This document shows positions 41,447 through 43,611 of a stretch of 43,611 bases of DNA, piece after piece (positions within the stretch are counted from its first letter, which is position 1; each line of letters starts with the position of its first letter). A program made the translations under genes and the position numbers. The stretch is from positions 1-43,611 of the forward strand of contig NZ_JAJFBP010000038.1 in the NCBI RefSeq assembly GCF_020697055.1, in the 5' to 3' direction. The notes below the pieces were generated by a model. The model was given only the letters and a program-made list of their open reading frames with translations. It did not search any database and was not told where the DNA came from. The stretch comes from Panacagrimonas sp. GTDB taxonomy: Bacteria; Pseudomonadota; Gammaproteobacteria; Nevskiales; Nevskiaceae.

Positions 41447-41468
41447 GTCTCCCCGCACGCGGGGAGAC
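41447..41468. terminator. Perfect hairpin between convergent lipoprotein and acs genes
   Basis: GTCTCCCCGC (41447-41456) pairs perfectly with GCGGGGAGAC (41459-41468). It lies in the 52-bp gap between the two stops. No T-run follows on either strand, so termination strength is uncertain, but the position fits a shared transcription end. Confidence 0.55.
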
Positions 41469-41478
41469 GGAGTGGACG

Positions 41479-43440
41479 TCAGGCCTTGCCCTGCAACTGC
41501 GACACGATCGCCGGGTTCTCGAGCGTCGAGATGTCCTGCGTGATCTCTTCGCCCTTGGCGATCGAACGCAGCAGGCGGCGCATGATCTTGCCGCTGCGGG
41601 TCTTCGGAAGGTTGTCCGAGAAGCGGATGTCGTCGGGCTTGGCCAGCGCACCGATCTCCTTGCCGACGTGCTCGCGCAGTTCCTTGAGCAGCTTGTCGGC
41701 CTCCTCGCCTTGCGGGCGGGCGCCCTTGCAGGTGACGAAGGCGAACACGCTCTCGCCCTTGACCTCGTGCGGACGTCCGACGACCGCAGCCTCGGCCACG
41801 CGCGGATGCGACACCAGCGCGCTTTCGATCTCCATCGTGCCCAGGCGATGGCCGCTGACGTTCAGCACGTCGTCGATGCGGCCCATGATCCAGTAGTAGC
41901 CGTCCTTGTCGCGATGCGTGGAGTCGCCCGCGACGTAGAGGTTCTTGCCGGGGAACTGGCCGAAGTAGGTCTTGATGTAGCGCTCGTTGTCGCCCCAGAT
42001 CGTGCGCAGCATCGCCGGCCACGGCTTGGTGATGACGAGATATCCGCCGGCCTCGACACTCTTGATCGCCTCGCCGGCTTCGTCGACGACGTCGGCGAAG
42101 ATGCCCGGCAGCGGCTGCGTGCAGGAGCCGGGCTTGGTGGCGGTGGCGCCGGGGATCGGGCTCATCATGATGGCGCCCGTTTCGGTCTGCCACCACGTGT
42201 CCACGATCGGCAGCTTCTCTTTTCCGATCACCCGGTGGTACCACATCCACGCTTCCGGATTGATCGGTTCGCCGACGCTGCCGAGCAGGCGCAGCTTCGA
42301 CAGGTCGTACTTCGCGGGAGGCTCCTCCCCGAGCTTCATCAGCGCGCGGATCGCCGTCGGCGCGGTATAGAAGATCGTGACGCCGTGATCCTGCGCGACC
42401 TTCCAGAAGCGGCCGGCATCGGGCCACGTCGGCACGCCTTCGAACATCAGGATCGTCGCGCCGCAGCTCAGCGGTCCGTAGCCGACATAGGTGTGTCCGG
42501 TGACCCAGCCGACGTCGGCGGTGCACCAGAACACGTCGGAGTCCTGCAGGTCGAACACCCACAGGCAGGACATGTGCGCGCCCAGCAGGTAGCCGCCGGT
42601 GCTGTGCTGGATGCCCTTGGGCTTGCCGGTCGAACCCGAGGTGTAGAGCAGGAACAGCGGATGCTCGGATTCGACCCACTCCGGATCGCAGTTGGACGAC
42701 TGCTTGGCCAGCAGCTCGTGCCACCACACGTCGCGCTTGGCATCGAACGCCACGTCGTGCCCGCTGCGCTTGAGCACCACGACCTTCTCGACGCTCTTGC
42801 AGCCCGACGAGAGCGCCTCGTTGACGGCCTTCTTCAGCTCGATGATGTTGCCGCCGCGCGAGTTGCCGTCGGCGGTGATCACCACCTTTGCGCCGGCGTC
42901 CTCGATGCGGTCACGCAGGGATCCCGACGAGAACCCGCCGAACACGATCGAATGCACCGCGCCGATGCGCGCGCAGGCCTGCATCGCCATCACCGCTTCG
43001 GGCGTGTGCGGCATGTAGAGCACCACGCGATCGCCCTTGGTGACGCCGAGCGACTTCAGGCCGTTGGCGAGCTTGCAGACCTCGGCGTGGAGCGCGCGGT
43101 AGGTCCAGGTCTTGGTGTCGCCCTTGTCGCCCTCGAAACGGATCGCGATCTTGTCGCCCTTGGTGCCGAGGTGCCGGTCGAGGCAATTGGCCGAGGCATT
43201 GGTCCTGCCGTCGGTGAACCAGCGGTAGTTCGGCGCCTGGCTGTCGTCGAGCACCGTGCGAAACGGCGTCTGCCACGCGATGTTCCTGCGCGCGAGCTCG
43301 GCCCAGAAACCCACCGGATCCTTCTCGGCCTCGGCGCGCAGCGCAGCGAGCTTGTCCTTGTCCAGGCGCGCCTTGGCGGAAAACTCCGCCGACGGCGGGA
43401 ACAGGCGCTTTTCTTCGAGCACCGATTGGATATTGCTCAT
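41479..43440 (-). CDS. acs: Acetyl-CoA synthetase (AMP-forming)
   Basis: Activates acetate to acetyl-CoA through acetyl-AMP. The 653-residue length is typical. Motifs are the adenylation P-loop-like [11 protein letters not shown], the aromatic-acidic [10 protein letters not shown], and the C-terminal catalytic lysine K618 in [11 protein letters not shown], which is the usual target of reversible acetylation. The ATG at 43440 has GAGGAG at 43450-43455. Only 20 nt upstream, the region is occupied by a copy of the dispersed repeat, so the promoter must lie inside or beyond that repeat. Confidence 0.97.
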   Translation of the reverse strand: MSNIQSVLEEKRLFPPSAEFSAKARLDKDKLAALRAEAEKDPVGFWAELARRNIAWQTPFRTVLDDSQAPNYRWFTDGRTNASANCLDRHLGTKGDKIAIRFEGDKGDTKTWTYRALHAEVCKLANGLKSLGVTKGDRVVLYMPHTPEAVMAMQACARIGAVHSIVFGGFSSGSLRDRIEDAGAKVVITADGNSRGGNIIELKKAVNEALSSGCKSVEKVVVLKRSGHDVAFDAKRDVWWHELLAKQSSNCDPEWVESEHPLFLLYTSGSTGKPKGIQHSTGGYLLGAHMSCLWVFDLQDSDVFWCTADVGWVTGHTYVGYGPLSCGATILMFEGVPTWPDAGRFWKVAQDHGVTIFYTAPTAIRALMKLGEEPPAKYDLSKLRLLGSVGEPINPEAWMWYHRVIGKEKLPIVDTWWQTETGAIMMSPIPGATATKPGSCTQPLPGIFADVVDEAGEAIKSVEAGGYLVITKPWPAMLRTIWGDNERYIKTYFGQFPGKNLYVAGDSTHRDKDGYYWIMGRIDDVLNVSGHRLGTMEIESALVSHPRVAEAAVVGRPHEVKGESVFAFVTCKGARPQGEEADKLLKELREHVGKEIGALAKPDDIRFSDNLPKTRSGKIMRRLLRSIAKGEEITQDISTLENPAIVSQLQGKA

Positions 43441-43460
43441 CTCTTGGATCTCCTCAATTG

Positions 43461-43611
43461 GGGCCTGTTGACGCTATGCCGATCGCTGCAACCTTTCGGG
43501 GCCGGCCCGTTTTGCCGCATCGCGGCGTCGCTCGTTCCTCATGTATGTCCAATACATCACGTCACTCGCTTCCTGCGCTGGGACGAAACAGACTCGGCCG
43601 CAGCGATCGGC
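43461..43611. repeat. Dispersed MITE-like repeat, second copy (inverted; cut by window end)
   Basis: The left end GGGCCTGTTGACG...GCCGATC (43461-43484) matches the terminal repeats of the copy at 27282-27451. The interior matches it in reverse-complement orientation up to the last base of the window. The outer 17 bp or so of the far terminal repeat lie beyond 43611. It includes the perfect palindrome ATGTAT-TGGAC-ATACAT (43541-43557 on the minus strand). A 27-codon ORF on the minus strand (43474-43557) shares its first part with the ORF in the other copy. Confidence 0.83.

Overview
The window is high-GC DNA with almost no spare sequence between genes. It fits a gammaproteobacterium of the Xanthomonadales/Lysobacterales (Xanthomonadaceae-like) type. 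The grounds are the core gene order glyA-nrdR-ribD-ribE-ribBA-ribH-nusB-thiL-pgpA, the rplY-pth-ychF block, the EpsE/EpsF/EpsG-type polysaccharide export trio, and 7-bp tandem repeats of a style I associate with xanthomonads. The taxonomic call is inference; no rRNA gene is present. I saw no tRNA, rRNA, CRISPR array, prophage or transposase.

Layout. (1) 1-3085, minus strand: the electron-transfer flavoprotein system (ETF dehydrogenase, EtfB and a cut-off EtfA), separated by two strong inverted repeats. (2) 3185-11084, minus strand: a tightly packed operon from glyA through nrdR, riboflavin synthesis (ribD, ribE, ribBA, ribH), nusB, thiL and pgpA to a beta-carbonic anhydrase, mostly with 4-nt stop/start overlaps. 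(3) 11094-15560: a heptamer repeat, nadA, rplY, pth, a small exported protein and ychF. (4) 16525-28559: an accessory sugar and surface-polysaccharide region. It holds a 2-oxoglutarate oxygenase, a sugar C-methyltransferase, an SDR epimerase/dehydratase, an RmlC-like epimerase, a DUF4910 peptidase-like protein, a HemL-like aminotransferase, two GT2 glycosyltransferases, a flippase on the opposite strand, a glucose-1-phosphate cytidylyltransferase-like enzyme, a PIG-L deacetylase and an LhgO-like FAD oxidase. (5) 28590-31801, minus strand: epsE-epsF-epsG, i.e. outer-membrane export, chain length and kinase. (6) 31971-34571: clpB with a sigma32-like promoter. (7) 34588-37283, minus strand: a lipid kinase, a metallophosphoesterase and a PAP2 phosphatase. 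(8) 37583-43440: aldehyde dehydrogenase and GST, a FecR/SPOR lipoprotein and acs.

The best candidate for something undescribed is the sugar region (4). Its enzyme set points to an unusual C-methylated and/or aminated (possibly CDP-linked) sugar that is polymerised and exported with EpsEFG. The pathway lacks an obvious 4,6-dehydratase, initiating transferase and polymerase in this window. The second is a dispersed repeat of about 170 bp with 24-bp terminal inverted repeats. One complete copy lies at 27282-27451 and an oppositely oriented, window-truncated copy at 43461-43611. Both copies carry the same small ORF and both sit directly in front of a gene start.
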